From positions 1 to 33,016 of the IMG/VR virus record IMGVR_UViG_3300008113_000195: a stretch of 33,016 nucleotides of DNA, one strand, 5' to 3'. Below, one piece after another: positions 14,391 to 21,725 of the stretch. How positions within the stretch are numbered: position 1 is the first letter of the stretch; every line of letters starts with the position of its first letter. Both the position numbers and the translations under genes were made by a program. The DNA is from a virus. The notes under the pieces were generated by a model, which was not told the DNA's origin, did not search any database, and saw only the letters and a list, made by a program, of their open reading frames with translations.

Positions 14391-16148
14391 ATGAAAAGTG
14401 TAAAACAACAATTTATAGATTTAAAAGAAGGTAAAATGAATCAAGCGCAATTTATGCGTAACGTTCGTATGACTTTACCTCATTTAGTTACTAATACAAC
14501 ATCATTTGATGATACTGTTAAAATATTAAGAAATAAAGCTATCTTAACTGAAGCTGATATTAAAGATAAAAATCAAGAAAAATTAGAAAAATATGATCAA
14601 TATACTTATACCTTAAATGGTAAAGAAGTATTTCCTGAATTAGCTTTTTTTGATAATATACTAAAAGCAGAATTAGATGATACTATATATAGAATATCAG
14701 AACCTGTTAATGGTGTTGTTGAATTAAATCCTATTAAAGGTAAAACAGGAATGTATACTGAAGAAAACGAAAATCCTTATTTTTCATCTGATCCAACTGA
14801 TGGCGATCGTGATTTTGATATGAAATCTATGGTACAAGCTGAAGAATACTATGAAAAAGGATTACAAGCATACTCTGAAGGTGATTTATTAAAAGCTGAA
14901 AAATATTACGATGCTGCTTTAAAAGCAGGTTCATGGTTAGGATGGACTGAGTTTGATTTACCACCATACGAATCATTAAAAGAAGCTGATATCTACGGAA
15001 TAGCAGGTGACCCTGAAGCAGAAGCAGAAAGAAAAGCAGCTAGTATGAGTATCAAACCTAAACAAACCCCAGAAGAAAAATATGGTGTTGATAAAAAAAT
15101 AGACCAATCTGAGCTTAATTTCTTAAAGAAAATATATGCTAAAACGCCAACTGAGAAAATTAAGAAAATGATTGATGACTTAGAGCAAAGAATGTCATTG
15201 AATGAATCTTATACTACTAACACCAGTGGTAAAGAATTATATTCTAAATTTTCTGAAATCGACAATTTAAACGGTCAAGAAGTTTTAATCGGTATAGATT
15301 ATGAAATTGAAAAAAATAACGATTTAACCAAAAAAGAAGCCGCAAAAATCGCAATTAAGAATCTAAAAAAGAATCCATTTTATTATACTGACTCATTAAT
15401 GGCTGGTAAAGAAGGATACGAACTAGAATATATTGGTGGTAAATCAGCTAATGCAGATGCACGTCAGATGCAATTACTTGATAAAAACATGAGCAATGTA
15501 GTTGATAAGAAAATGGGAATGCAACCCGTAAAAGGAATTGAAAAAGATAAAGCATCTGCTAATAAAGCTAATAAAGAAACCAATAAACCAGAAACCGGTA
15601 TCAAAATAATGTCATTAGTAGCTAAAACAGTTCGTGGCGTTAAGAAAATGGATGCTACTGGTGAAAAGATGAAAAAAGCAGCTTTAAAAGAAAATCAAAA
15701 TACTGATGTAAATGCTTTAACAAAAAAAATTATAGACGAACTTGAAAATAGAGACAGTTATGACTCTAGTGATGTATTGGAATTGATCAAAATGTATCAA
15801 AAGAAGTATAATTTTTCAGATGCTATTGCTAAAGAAATAGATGATAATATATTCCAATATAACGCTGACGAAAGATACGATAGTGGTATGGATGATATGT
15901 TAGAGTATTCGACTTTACCTGGTGGTGATAATATGACAGATGTAGCTGGTCATCAAATGGATGAAGCTAAAGCAAGCTCATTATCGGTAGGTAATAAATT
16001 TAAACTAGGAGCTGATTTAGGTAAATTTGTAATGGGTGAAGAAGTAGAAGTAGTTTCTGTGGAGCCCTTCGGAAATGATATTAAATTAGTATTATCTAAT
16101 GGTAAAGACCAAGACGATTTTTACTTAGATAGAAATGACGAAATATAA
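14391..16148 (+). CDS. Large multidomain head-cluster protein with TPR-like segment, 585 aa
   Basis: The N-terminal 55 residues (MKSVKQQFIDLKEGKMNQAQ, then FMRNVRMTLPHLVTNTTSF) form a helical unit. Residues 150-181 read as one TPR-like helix pair (AEEYYEKGLQAYSEGDLLKA...YYDAALKAG). A middle region has NGQEVLIGIDYEIEKNNDLT and a basic linker near 385-430. The last 60 residues (SLSVGNKFKLGADLGKFVMG and following) look like a small beta barrel. Charged, low-complexity linkers with many (I/L)xE sites separate the parts, so the product may be cut by the prohead protease encoded 3 nt downstream. The function is not recognised. The mosaic of small modules suggests repeated domain gain. Confidence 0.65.
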   Translation: MKSVKQQFIDLKEGKMNQAQFMRNVRMTLPHLVTNTTSFDDTVKILRNKAILTEADIKDKNQEKLEKYDQYTYTLNGKEVFPELAFFDNILKAELDDTIYRISEPVNGVVELNPIKGKTGMYTEENENPYFSSDPTDGDRDFDMKSMVQAEEYYEKGLQAYSEGDLLKAEKYYDAALKAGSWLGWTEFDLPPYESLKEADIYGIAGDPEAEAERKAASMSIKPKQTPEEKYGVDKKIDQSELNFLKKIYAKTPTEKIKKMIDDLEQRMSLNESYTTNTSGKELYSKFSEIDNLNGQEVLIGIDYEIEKNNDLTKKEAAKIAIKNLKKNPFYYTDSLMAGKEGYELEYIGGKSANADARQMQLLDKNMSNVVDKKMGMQPVKGIEKDKASANKANKETNKPETGIKIMSLVAKTVRGVKKMDATGEKMKKAALKENQNTDVNALTKKIIDELENRDSYDSSDVLELIKMYQKKYNFSDAIAKEIDDNIFQYNADERYDSGMDDMLEYSTLPGGDNMTDVAGHQMDEAKASSLSVGNKFKLGADLGKFVMGEEVEVVSVEPFGNDIKLVLSNGKDQDDFYLDRNDEI

Positions 16149-16150
16149 TT

Positions 16151-16771
16151 ATGAATAAGCAATTACTAGTAGATCATATACCGTTCCACGTAGCCAAACT
16201 ACAACCTATTACTGAAGGAAAAGACAGTAAACTAGGCGATGGTTTGATGCGCGTTAGAGGTAAATTACAAGAAGCCGGTGTTAAAAACGGTAATGGTCGT
16301 GTTTATCCTCTTAATGTTTTAAAGGAACAAATAGACAAATATATAAATGGTCCTTTAAAAACTAGAACATCAACAGGTGAATTAGATCACCCTGAATCAT
16401 CTATCATTAATTTAAGTAATGTATCTCACTTAATTACTAAAATATGGTGGGAAGGTAATGATGTAATGGGAGAATTAACTCTATTAAATACTCCATCAGG
16501 TAAAATCGCTCAAGAAATTATTAAAGCTAATATTCCATTAGGTATATCATCAAGAGGTATGGGCTCAGTACGCCAAATAGGTGAAACTGTTGAAGTTCAA
16601 GACGATTTTGAATTACTATGCTGGGATTTAGTTTCAGTACCTAGTACTCCAAACGCATATATGACATTATCTGAAGGTAAACAATATCAATCAGATAAAA
16701 ATTATAGTAAAGTAAACGAATTAATTACAGAAATCATATGTACTCAAACAGGAGTATGTGCTTTGTGTTAA
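16151..16771 (+). CDS. Prohead maturation protease (T4 gp21-like, S78/U9 type)
   Basis: This 206-aa serine protease would sit inside the prohead, cut scaffold, core and capsid proteins and then itself. The GELDHP motif gives catalytic H80, and GISSRG gives the nucleophile at S133 or S134. VRGKLQEAGVKNGNGRVYP (35-53) is the usual N-terminal signature of phage prohead proteases, and LLCWDLVSVPSTPNAYM follows the serine as in the gp21 family. T4 gp21 is 212 aa and prefers (L/I)-x-E sites. It starts 3 nt after the preceding stop and precedes scaffold and capsid genes as in T4. Many neighbours carry IxE/LxE sites near their N-termini. Confidence 0.93.
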   Translation: MNKQLLVDHIPFHVAKLQPITEGKDSKLGDGLMRVRGKLQEAGVKNGNGRVYPLNVLKEQIDKYINGPLKTRTSTGELDHPESSIINLSNVSHLITKIWWEGNDVMGELTLLNTPSGKIAQEIIKANIPLGISSRGMGSVRQIGETVEVQDDFELLCWDLVSVPSTPNAYMTLSEGKQYQSDKNYSKVNELITEIICTQTGVCALC

Positions 16772-16777
16772 AATATA

Positions 16778-16785
16778 ATATTTGT
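16778..16785 (+). promoter_or_regulatory. ATATTTGT, variant upstream motif
   Basis: One-base variant of the recurrent octamer, again exactly 4 nt before the ATG at 16790. The G at position 7 makes it more like the Bacteroidetes TAnnTTTG box. Confidence 0.35.
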
Positions 16786-16789
16786 AACT

Positions 16790-17146
16790 ATGAAAACACA
16801 ACTAAATGAAATTAAAAGAATGCAGCAATTAGCTGGATTGATTAAAGAAGAATATTCTTCTAATTTTAAAGTAGGAGATAAAGTAAGATTTAATCCTGAA
16901 GTAATGTATGCATATGGATTTGAAAATCCTATAGAATATTATGAAGGTTTAACAGGAGTAATAACACAAATCCAACATTATGACATAATGTCAGATAACA
17001 ATCCAACAGATATATTAAATATAGAATTAAGTAAACCTATCCAACCCCCAGGAGGATATGTTCCTGAACCAGGAGAAGATGCAGAAATGAAAGATATAAT
17101 GTTAGTCAAATCACAAGGTGATTTTGATATGATAACCAAAATGTAA
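16790..17146 (+). CDS. RMQQLAG-tagged small protein, 118 aa
   Basis: Residues 1-21 (MKTQLNEIKRMQQLAGLIKE) form an amphipathic helix ending in an IKE site. This tag is nearly the same as that of the 20660 product and close to the C-terminal end of the scaffold. From residue 25 on (NFKVGDKVRFNPEVMYAYGF ... GLTGVITQIQHYD) the protein is a small beta-barrel, KOW/SH3-like in pattern: a VGDKVRF strand, then a GxxGVIxxI strand. It lies between protease and scaffold, where T4-type phages keep head-internal proteins. A packaged internal protein is the simplest reading, but this is not proven. It is followed by a terminator. Confidence 0.7.
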   Translation: MKTQLNEIKRMQQLAGLIKEEYSSNFKVGDKVRFNPEVMYAYGFENPIEYYEGLTGVITQIQHYDIMSDNNPTDILNIELSKPIQPPGGYVPEPGEDAEMKDIMLVKSQGDFDMITKM

Positions 17147-17187
17147 AAATAAAATAATATCCCCCCTATCGATAGTATCGTTAGGCT

Positions 17188-17220
17188 AATGCCTCCCCTA
17201 AAAAGGAGGCATTTCTTTTG
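17188..17220 (+). terminator. Intrinsic terminator before the scaffold-capsid operon
   Basis: The stem AATGCCTCC (17188-17196) pairs with GGAGGCATT (17205-17213) around the loop CCTAAAAA and is followed by TCTTTTG. A smaller inverted repeat, CGATAGTATCG, lies just upstream (17170-17180). The loop resembles that of the hairpin at 1963-1989. Confidence 0.7.
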
Positions 17221-17226
17221 CGTTTT

Positions 17227-17252
17227 TTGCTATTTTCATATATGTATATTTG
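17227..17252 (+). promoter_or_regulatory. Bacteroidetes-type promoter for scaffold and capsid
   Basis: TATATTTG at 17245-17252 is a full match to the -7 consensus TAnnTTTG. A TTG at 17227-17229 lies 15 nt upstream. It sits between the terminator and a structured leader, about 113 nt before the scaffold ATG, which is where a promoter for this heavily expressed pair is expected. Confidence 0.6.
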
Positions 17253-17260
17253 ACCGCAAT

Positions 17261-17334
17261 GAGCTATTCATAATCATTCTGCATTATAGCTCGGTATTTT
17301 AAACAAAATTCTATTAAGATTCCTAATAATCTTA
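17261..17334 (+). other. Two-hairpin 5' leader of the scaffold-capsid mRNA
   Basis: Hairpin 1: GAGCTAT (17261-17267) with ATAGCTC (17286-17292), loop 18 nt. Hairpin 2: TAAGATT (17315-17321) with AATCTTA (17328-17334), loop CCTAAT. The first begins about 9 nt after the putative promoter box, so it would lie at the very 5' end of the mRNA, where such stems protect against decay. The second lies just upstream of the ribosome binding site. Confidence 0.5.
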
Positions 17335-17351
17335 TTTCCAAAAACAAATTT

Positions 17352-17358
17352 AAGGAGG
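17352..17358 (+). promoter_or_regulatory. Strong Shine-Dalgarno AAGGAGG
   Basis: AAGGAGG stands 6 nt before the scaffold ATG (17365). No other gene in the window has such a strong site by eye; most starts are preceded by A/T-rich sequence only. Confidence 0.8.
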
Positions 17359-17364
17359 ACAAAA

Positions 17365-18402
17365 ATGTCAAACAAAAAACTATTTGAAGAGGCTATCGTT
17401 GACGCTAAAGCCGTTCGCGAAGCAGCGTTGTTAAACGCAAAAGAAGCCCTTGAAGAAGCTTTGACTCCAAGTATTCAAAACATGTTAGTCGCTAAATTAA
17501 ACGAGATGGACATGGATGAAGAATATGGAATGGAAGAAGAAGCTATGAAAAAAGGCGAAAAAGAAATGGAAGAAGGATTTACATCATCTCACGAAGAAAA
17601 CAGTGATGCTAATCTTGATTTCAATCTTGAAGAAGAATTCGATCTATCTGCTATTTTAGCTGAACTAGAAGCTGAAGAAACTTTAGAAGAAGCTAAGAAA
17701 GAAGAAGAAAAAGAAGAAGAAGGTGAAGAAGAAGGCGAAGAAGAAACCGAAGAAACTGAAGAAGAAGAAATGGAAGTTAAAGACATGTCTATTGAAGATC
17801 TTAAAGATCTAATTAAAGACATCGTTAGCCAAGAATTGGAAACAGGAGAAATGGGAGCTGAAGCCGGTGAAGAAGAAATGAGTATGGACATGGGTGATGA
17901 AATGGGTGGTGAAGAAATGGAAATGTCTGACGAAGAAGAAATCAATCTTGACGAATTACTAGCTGAACTAGAATCATTAGATGAAAATGAAGAACTAGAA
18001 GAAGCTAAAAAGAAAAAAGTTATGAAAAAAGAGAAAGAAGAAGAGAAAAAAGAAATGAAAGAAGCTATTAACGTAATTAATACACTTCGTAAAGAATTAA
18101 ATGAAGTGAATTTATTAAACGCTAAATTGCTTTACGTTAACAAAATTTTCAAATCTAAAAACTTAACTGAATCTCAAAAATTAAACGTGATTGCATCATT
18201 CGACAAAGCAACTACACCTAAAGAAGCTAAAATGGTTTACGAATCATTAGAAACTACTTTAAGCGCAGTTAAAAAGAAATCACCTATTAAGGAATCTTTA
18301 GGATTTGCTTCAAAAGCAGCAGGTATTGCTCCTAAGAAACAAATCGTAGAGTCAAATGACGTTATTTCACGTATGCAAAAACTAGCTAACATTATTAAGT
18401 AA
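17365..18402 (+). CDS. Acidic scaffold / prohead core protein (T4 gp22-like role)
   Basis: This 345-aa protein lies directly before the capsid gene, as the T4 scaffold gp22 does. The first 50 residues are helical (LFEEAIVDAKAVREAALLNA). Residues 50-235 are extremely acidic, with long Glu runs and two similar blocks (LAELEAEETLEEAKK and LAELESLDENEELEEAKK). The C-terminal third is a helical domain ending SRMQKLANIIK. Acidic, helical, low-complexity composition and many LxE/IxE sites are expected for a core protein that is digested by the prohead protease before DNA entry. The C-terminus matches that of the 6717 product and the N-terminal tags at 16790 and 20660. Expression is probably high: own promoter, leader hairpins and strong Shine-Dalgarno. 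Confidence 0.85.
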   Translation: MSNKKLFEEAIVDAKAVREAALLNAKEALEEALTPSIQNMLVAKLNEMDMDEEYGMEEEAMKKGEKEMEEGFTSSHEENSDANLDFNLEEEFDLSAILAELEAEETLEEAKKEEEKEEEGEEEGEEETEETEEEEMEVKDMSIEDLKDLIKDIVSQELETGEMGAEAGEEEMSMDMGDEMGGEEMEMSDEEEINLDELLAELESLDENEELEEAKKKKVMKKEKEEEKKEMKEAINVINTLRKELNEVNLLNAKLLYVNKIFKSKNLTESQKLNVIASFDKATTPKEAKMVYESLETTLSAVKKKSPIKESLGFASKAAGIAPKKQIVESNDVISRMQKLANIIK

Positions 18403-18427
18403 CAATTTAATTTAATTTTTAAACAAA

Positions 18428-20023
18428 ATGAACATTCAACAATTATTAGAATCATCAAACCAATTTAAATCGGTTCAAGATGACGCAAAACGCCTTCAAG
18501 ACAAATGGGCAAAATCAGGCCTATTAGAAGGTTTAAAAGACAATAACAGCCGTAACACAATGGCTATGTTATTAGAAAATCAAGCAAAACAATTAGTAGT
18601 AGAAACTTCTCAAACTGGTACTCAAGCATCTGGTGCTGGTACTTACAGTGGTGAGAGCTGGAACGGTGTTGCCCTTCCATTAGTTCGCCGTGTATTCGGT
18701 GAAATCGCTGCAAAAGAATTCGTTAGTGTACAACCTATGAACTTACCTTCAGGTCTTGTATTCTATCTTGATTTCAAATATGGTACTGGTGTAAAACCAT
18801 TCGCTACTAACGGTTCATTGTATGGTGCTAACGCAACTACAAACGTAACTGATATCGCTTCAGCTTCATTATATGGTGCTGGTAGATTCGGTTATTCTGT
18901 TAACCAATTCTCAGCTTCTATCGCTGCTACAACTGGTTCAACTAGCTGGGCTACATTTAACTTAGATGCTGATTACACATCTTCATTCTCTACTTACAAA
19001 GTAATTAATGTTCCTCTACCTACTGCTGCTGACCAAAATGGTGTACGCGCGTTTGTATTCACTTCAGGTTCAATTACCGCTACTGATATTTTACAAACTT
19101 ACACTACTGTAGCCAACAACACAGCTTCATTCGTAGTAACTGGTTCATTAGTATCTAATAACCCTACTCAAACTGTAGTATTATTCTACAACGTACAACC
19201 TACAGCTACTTCACGTGGTGATTTCGAAGATGCTAGCGGTGCTGGTTATCCTAACGCTCTTAGCAATTCAGCAATTTCTATCCCAGAAATTAACGTTCAG
19301 TTAAAATCTGAAGCTATCGTTGCTAAAACACGCAAATTGAAAGCTCAATGGACACCTGAATTCGCTCAAGATTTGAACGCTTACCATTCAGTAGACGCTG
19401 AAGCTGAATTAACTGGTATCTTATCACAATACATTTCAATGGAAATTGATCTTGAATTGTTAGATATGTTAATCGAAAACGCTTTCACAACTGAATACTG
19501 GTCAGCAATTAACAATCAAGCTGTAGGTGCTAGTGGTGTAACTAACAACGCTTTAGGTTTCTATAACACTCAAGGTGGTTGGTTCCAAACTTTAGGTACC
19601 AAATTACAGAAAGTATCTAACAAAATTCATCAGTTAACCCTACGTGGTGGCGCTAACTTCTTAGTTACTTCACCTACCGTAGCAACTATCTTAGAATCTA
19701 TCCCTGGATTCGCATCAGATGGTGATGGTGAGAAAATGGAATACAACTTTGGTATCCAGAAAATCGGTAGCTTAAACAGCCGCTACAAAGTATACAAAAA
19801 TCCATACATGACTGAAAACGTAATCTTAATGGGTTACAAAGGTGCTCAGTTCCTAGAGTGTGGTGCTGTATTCGCTCCATACGTTCCGTTGATCATGACT
19901 CCACTTCTGTACGATCCAAATACCTTCACTCCACGTAAAGGTTTGATGACTCGTTACGCTAAGAAGATGATACGTCCAGATTATTATGGGAAGGTATATG
20001 TTGCTGGTTTAAATACTCTTTAA
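18428..20023 (+). CDS. Major capsid protein (T4 gp23-like)
   Basis: This 531-aa protein (T4 gp23 is 521 aa) forms the shell hexamers. The N-terminal 60 residues are helical and look like the removable delta domain. LLE at 48-50 and VVE at 57-59 are candidate protease cut sites, just before the glycine/threonine-rich segment that begins the mature protein. SGESWNGVALPLVRRVFGEI and MNLPSGLVFYLDFKYGTG are typical of gp23-type HK97 folds, as is GFYNTQGGWFQTLGTKLQKV and the C-terminal TRYAKKMIRPDYYGKVYV. Its codon choice uses more C-ending codons than neighbouring genes, as expected for the most highly expressed product. It ends before a tandem hairpin terminator. Confidence 0.95.
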   Translation: MNIQQLLESSNQFKSVQDDAKRLQDKWAKSGLLEGLKDNNSRNTMAMLLENQAKQLVVETSQTGTQASGAGTYSGESWNGVALPLVRRVFGEIAAKEFVSVQPMNLPSGLVFYLDFKYGTGVKPFATNGSLYGANATTNVTDIASASLYGAGRFGYSVNQFSASIAATTGSTSWATFNLDADYTSSFSTYKVINVPLPTAADQNGVRAFVFTSGSITATDILQTYTTVANNTASFVVTGSLVSNNPTQTVVLFYNVQPTATSRGDFEDASGAGYPNALSNSAISIPEINVQLKSEAIVAKTRKLKAQWTPEFAQDLNAYHSVDAEAELTGILSQYISMEIDLELLDMLIENAFTTEYWSAINNQAVGASGVTNNALGFYNTQGGWFQTLGTKLQKVSNKIHQLTLRGGANFLVTSPTVATILESIPGFASDGDGEKMEYNFGIQKIGSLNSRYKVYKNPYMTENVILMGYKGAQFLECGAVFAPYVPLIMTPLLYDPNTFTPRKGLMTRYAKKMIRPDYYGKVYVAGLNTL

Positions 20024-20039
20024 TCTAGTATAACATAAC

Positions 20040-20090
20040 TAACCGTAAGGTTAAAAAGAGAATGGCCGGACTTTGTAGTCCGGCCTTTCT
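20040..20090 (+). terminator. Tandem hairpin terminator after the capsid gene
   Basis: A small stem TAACC/GGTTA (20040-20044 with 20049-20053) has a GTAA loop of the stable GNRA class. Next comes a 9-bp stem GGCCGGACT (20064-20072) with AGTCCGGCC (20077-20085), loop TTGT, followed by TTTCTTTTG. An ATG at 20062 lies inside this element and should not be taken as the start of the HNH gene. Confidence 0.85.
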
Positions 20091-20095
20091 TTTGT

Positions 20096-20103
20096 ATATT
20101 TAT
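20096..20103 (+). promoter_or_regulatory. ATATTTAT motif before the HNH gene
   Basis: Copy of the recurrent octamer (with upstream T giving TATATTTA) between the capsid terminator and the ATG at 20110, 6 nt away. Confidence 0.45.
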
Positions 20104-20109
20104 ACACGT

Positions 20110-20676
20110 ATGAAAACATGTAAAAAATGTGGTGTTGATAAACCACTAGATCAATATTGGAAACGCAAAGGAGAAAAAGACGGACTACATCGTTATTGTG
20201 TAGACTGTCAAAAAGTAGAAGGTAAACAATATTATTCTACTCACAAAGACGAACACAATACTCGTACATCAAAATGGAGAGAAGAAAACAAAGAATACCA
20301 TAAAAAATTAGTAAACGAACATTATCATACAAATAAAGACTACTACCGCGAATGGAATAGGTATAAAATGGATACAGACCCACTATTCCGTCTCCGCCAC
20401 GCAATCAACGCTCTCATCAACCACCACCTTAAAAAAGGTAAATCACAAAGTAGTATTGAATATTTAGGTTGTACAATACAAGAATACAAAGAATACCTTG
20501 AACCAATGTTCACACCAGAAATAAATTGGGATAATTATGGTTCATATTGGGAAATAGATCATATATATCCGTTAGCTAAAGGCGGATCATTCCACTACAC
20601 TAATACCCAACCACTTACAATAACTGATAATAGAGTAAAGTCTGATAATATTTATATACATGAAAACAGTAATTAA
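20110..20676 (+). CDS. HNH endonuclease, probable homing type
   Basis: I start the gene at 20110 because the earlier in-frame ATG (20062) lies in the capsid terminator. The 188-aa product has a zinc finger at its start (C4/C7 and C30/C33), a charged helical middle rich in Tyr/Lys/Glu with repeated HxxxxxYYR-like units, and a C-terminal HNH-type core. The core reads WEIDHIYPLAKGG (D150, H151), then TNTQPLTITDNRVKSD (N165 and following). It would nick or cut DNA. Its position right after the major capsid gene and before a small tagged gene is typical of a free-standing homing endonuclease that targets a conserved neighbour. The last 17 bp overlap the next gene's start. Confidence 0.85.
   Translation: MKTCKKCGVDKPLDQYWKRKGEKDGLHRYCVDCQKVEGKQYYSTHKDEHNTRTSKWREENKEYHKKLVNEHYHTNKDYYREWNRYKMDTDPLFRLRHAINALINHHLKKGKSQSSIEYLGCTIQEYKEYLEPMFTPEINWDNYGSYWEIDHIYPLAKGGSFHYTNTQPLTITDNRVKSDNIYIHENSN
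20648..20655 (+). promoter_or_regulatory. ATATTTAT motif 4 nt before an ATG
   Basis: Copy of the recurrent octamer inside the 3' end of the HNH gene, exactly 4 nt before the ATG at 20660. Confidence 0.45.
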
Positions 20677-20950
20677 TGAAATCAAAAGAATGCAGCAGTT
20701 AGCTGGGATTATAAATGAAAACAATAATAGTTTATTAAATACATTATATGATAAAGTTATATTTTATATGGATAATAACTATAACAACAATGAAATTTCA
20801 CATGATGATGTATATACAATAGTAAATGACGTAATCATCCCAAGAAACCCTAACCTAATACCAGGAAATAAATTAAGCAGTAGTGATTTTCGTCAACTTA
20901 TTAACAAAATATCAGACGAATCAGAATATACCTTTATTGAAAATATCTAA
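20660..20950 (+). CDS. RMQQLAG-tagged small protein, 96 aa
   Basis: The first 20 residues (MKTVINEIKRMQQLAGIINE) are nearly the same as the start of the 16790 product. The matching DNA is also close (AAAAGAATGCAGCA then TTAGCTGG), which points to recent duplication or exchange of the tag. The rest differs completely: an Asn-rich helical protein with YDKVIFYMDNNYNNNEISHD and FRQLINKISDESEYTF. There is an INE site at the end of the tag. No domain is recognised. The gene starts inside the HNH gene and has its own ATATTTAT motif and terminator (20975-21001), so it is probably transcribed alone. Confidence 0.7.
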   Translation: MKTVINEIKRMQQLAGIINENNNSLLNTLYDKVIFYMDNNYNNNEISHDDVYTIVNDVIIPRNPNLIPGNKLSSSDFRQLINKISDESEYTFIENI

Positions 20951-20974
20951 TCTAACTTAACTTAGAAATATAAG

Positions 20975-21001
20975 AAAGCCGAGCATTGCTCGGCTTTTTT
21001 T
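20975..21001 (+). terminator. Intrinsic terminator
   Basis: A 10-bp stem (AAAGCCGAGC, 20975-20984, with 20988-20997), short ATT loop and a run of seven T (20995-21001). It directly precedes the ATATTTAT motif of the PhoH-like gene. Confidence 0.88.
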
Positions 21002-21004
21002 GTT

Positions 21005-21012
21005 ATATTTAT
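21005..21012 (+). promoter_or_regulatory. ATATTTAT motif before the PhoH-like gene
   Basis: Copy of the recurrent octamer (TATATTTATA) 17 nt before the ATG at 21030 and 3 nt after the preceding terminator's T run. Confidence 0.5.
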
Positions 21013-21029
21013 ATTAAATAATTGTTATT

Positions 21030-21698
21030 ATGAAGGAGCCAAATCGTGAACGCAAAAGCGAAATTAAAGCAATCAACGCCCTACAATTAAATGAAGAACA
21101 AAAAGAAGCCAAACGATTAATTATTGAAAATCAAATAGTAATAATCACAGGTAGAGCAGGTTCAGGAAAATCATTAGTATGTGCTAACGCAGCATTAGAT
21201 TTTTTAAAGAAAAAACAAATTGACTGTATATACAACACACGCGCAGCAGTTGAAGTAGGTAAAAGTTTAGGTTATTTACCTGGTGCTTTAAATGAAAAAT
21301 TTGATCCATACATGGAAGCATTAGTTGAAAATTTAAACAAATGCTGTGTTGACAAAAATGAAGTATCTAAATTAATTGAACAAGGCAAAGTAAAAGCAAT
21401 GCCAGTACAATTTATACGTGGTAAAACAATTGATGATATATTAATTGTTGAAGAAGCTCAAAACCTAACTAAAGGCGAAATGTTAGCCATATTAACTCGT
21501 TTAGGTAAAAACGGTAAAATCGTTGTAAATGGCGATAATGAGCAAACAGACATCAAAACACCTGACGGACAAATGAATGGTTTAACATATGCTATTGAAA
21601 TGTCTAAAAAGATTGATGAAATAAAATGGGTTAAACTAAAAGAAAACCACCGCTCAGATCTAGTTGGTAAAATATTAGATTATGAATACGGAAAATAG
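21030..21698 (+). CDS. phoH: PhoH-like ATPase
   Basis: This 222-aa P-loop ATPase belongs to the PhoH family. Walker A is TGRAGSGKS (40-48), Walker B ILIVEEAQN (137-145). NGDNEQTDI then follows, with the late KENHRSDLVGKIL (arginine) motif of the superfamily-1 helicase-like fold. Its order NEEQKEAKRLI / GRAGSGKSL / RGKTIDD matches bacterial PhoH; the N-terminal domain of longer relatives is absent, as in most phage copies. Its job in phages is not settled; links to RNA handling or phosphate stress have been proposed. It sits between tagged head proteins and fibre genes and has its own motif and an upstream terminator, so it is probably controlled separately. Confidence 0.92.
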   Translation: MKEPNRERKSEIKAINALQLNEEQKEAKRLIIENQIVIITGRAGSGKSLVCANAALDFLKKKQIDCIYNTRAAVEVGKSLGYLPGALNEKFDPYMEALVENLNKCCVDKNEVSKLIEQGKVKAMPVQFIRGKTIDDILIVEEAQNLTKGEMLAILTRLGKNGKIVVNGDNEQTDIKTPDGQMNGLTYAIEMSKKIDEIKWVKLKENHRSDLVGKILDYEYGK

Positions 21699-21707
21699 TA
21701 TTTTCCA

Positions 21708-21715
21708 ATATTTAT
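21708..21715 (+). promoter_or_regulatory. ATATTTAT upstream motif
   Basis: Copy of the recurrent octamer 10 nt before the ATG at 21726, at the start of the first fibre cluster. Confidence 0.45.
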
Positions 21716-21725
21716 AGTAAAACAC

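Noticed and set aside
17705-17780. GAAGAA-rich run as a microsatellite or CRISPR-like repeat
   Set aside because: It is simply the poly-Glu coding region of the scaffold; no regular repeat-spacer pattern.
17589-17945. Serine-rich reverse-strand open frame opposite the scaffold
   Set aside because: It is the antisense of Glu-rich GAA/GAG codons; no start context, and all neighbours are on the + strand.
20062-20109. Upstream ATG start for the HNH gene
   Set aside because: It lies within the capsid terminator stem and before the ATATTTAT motif; the start at 20110 gives a zinc-finger N-terminus.
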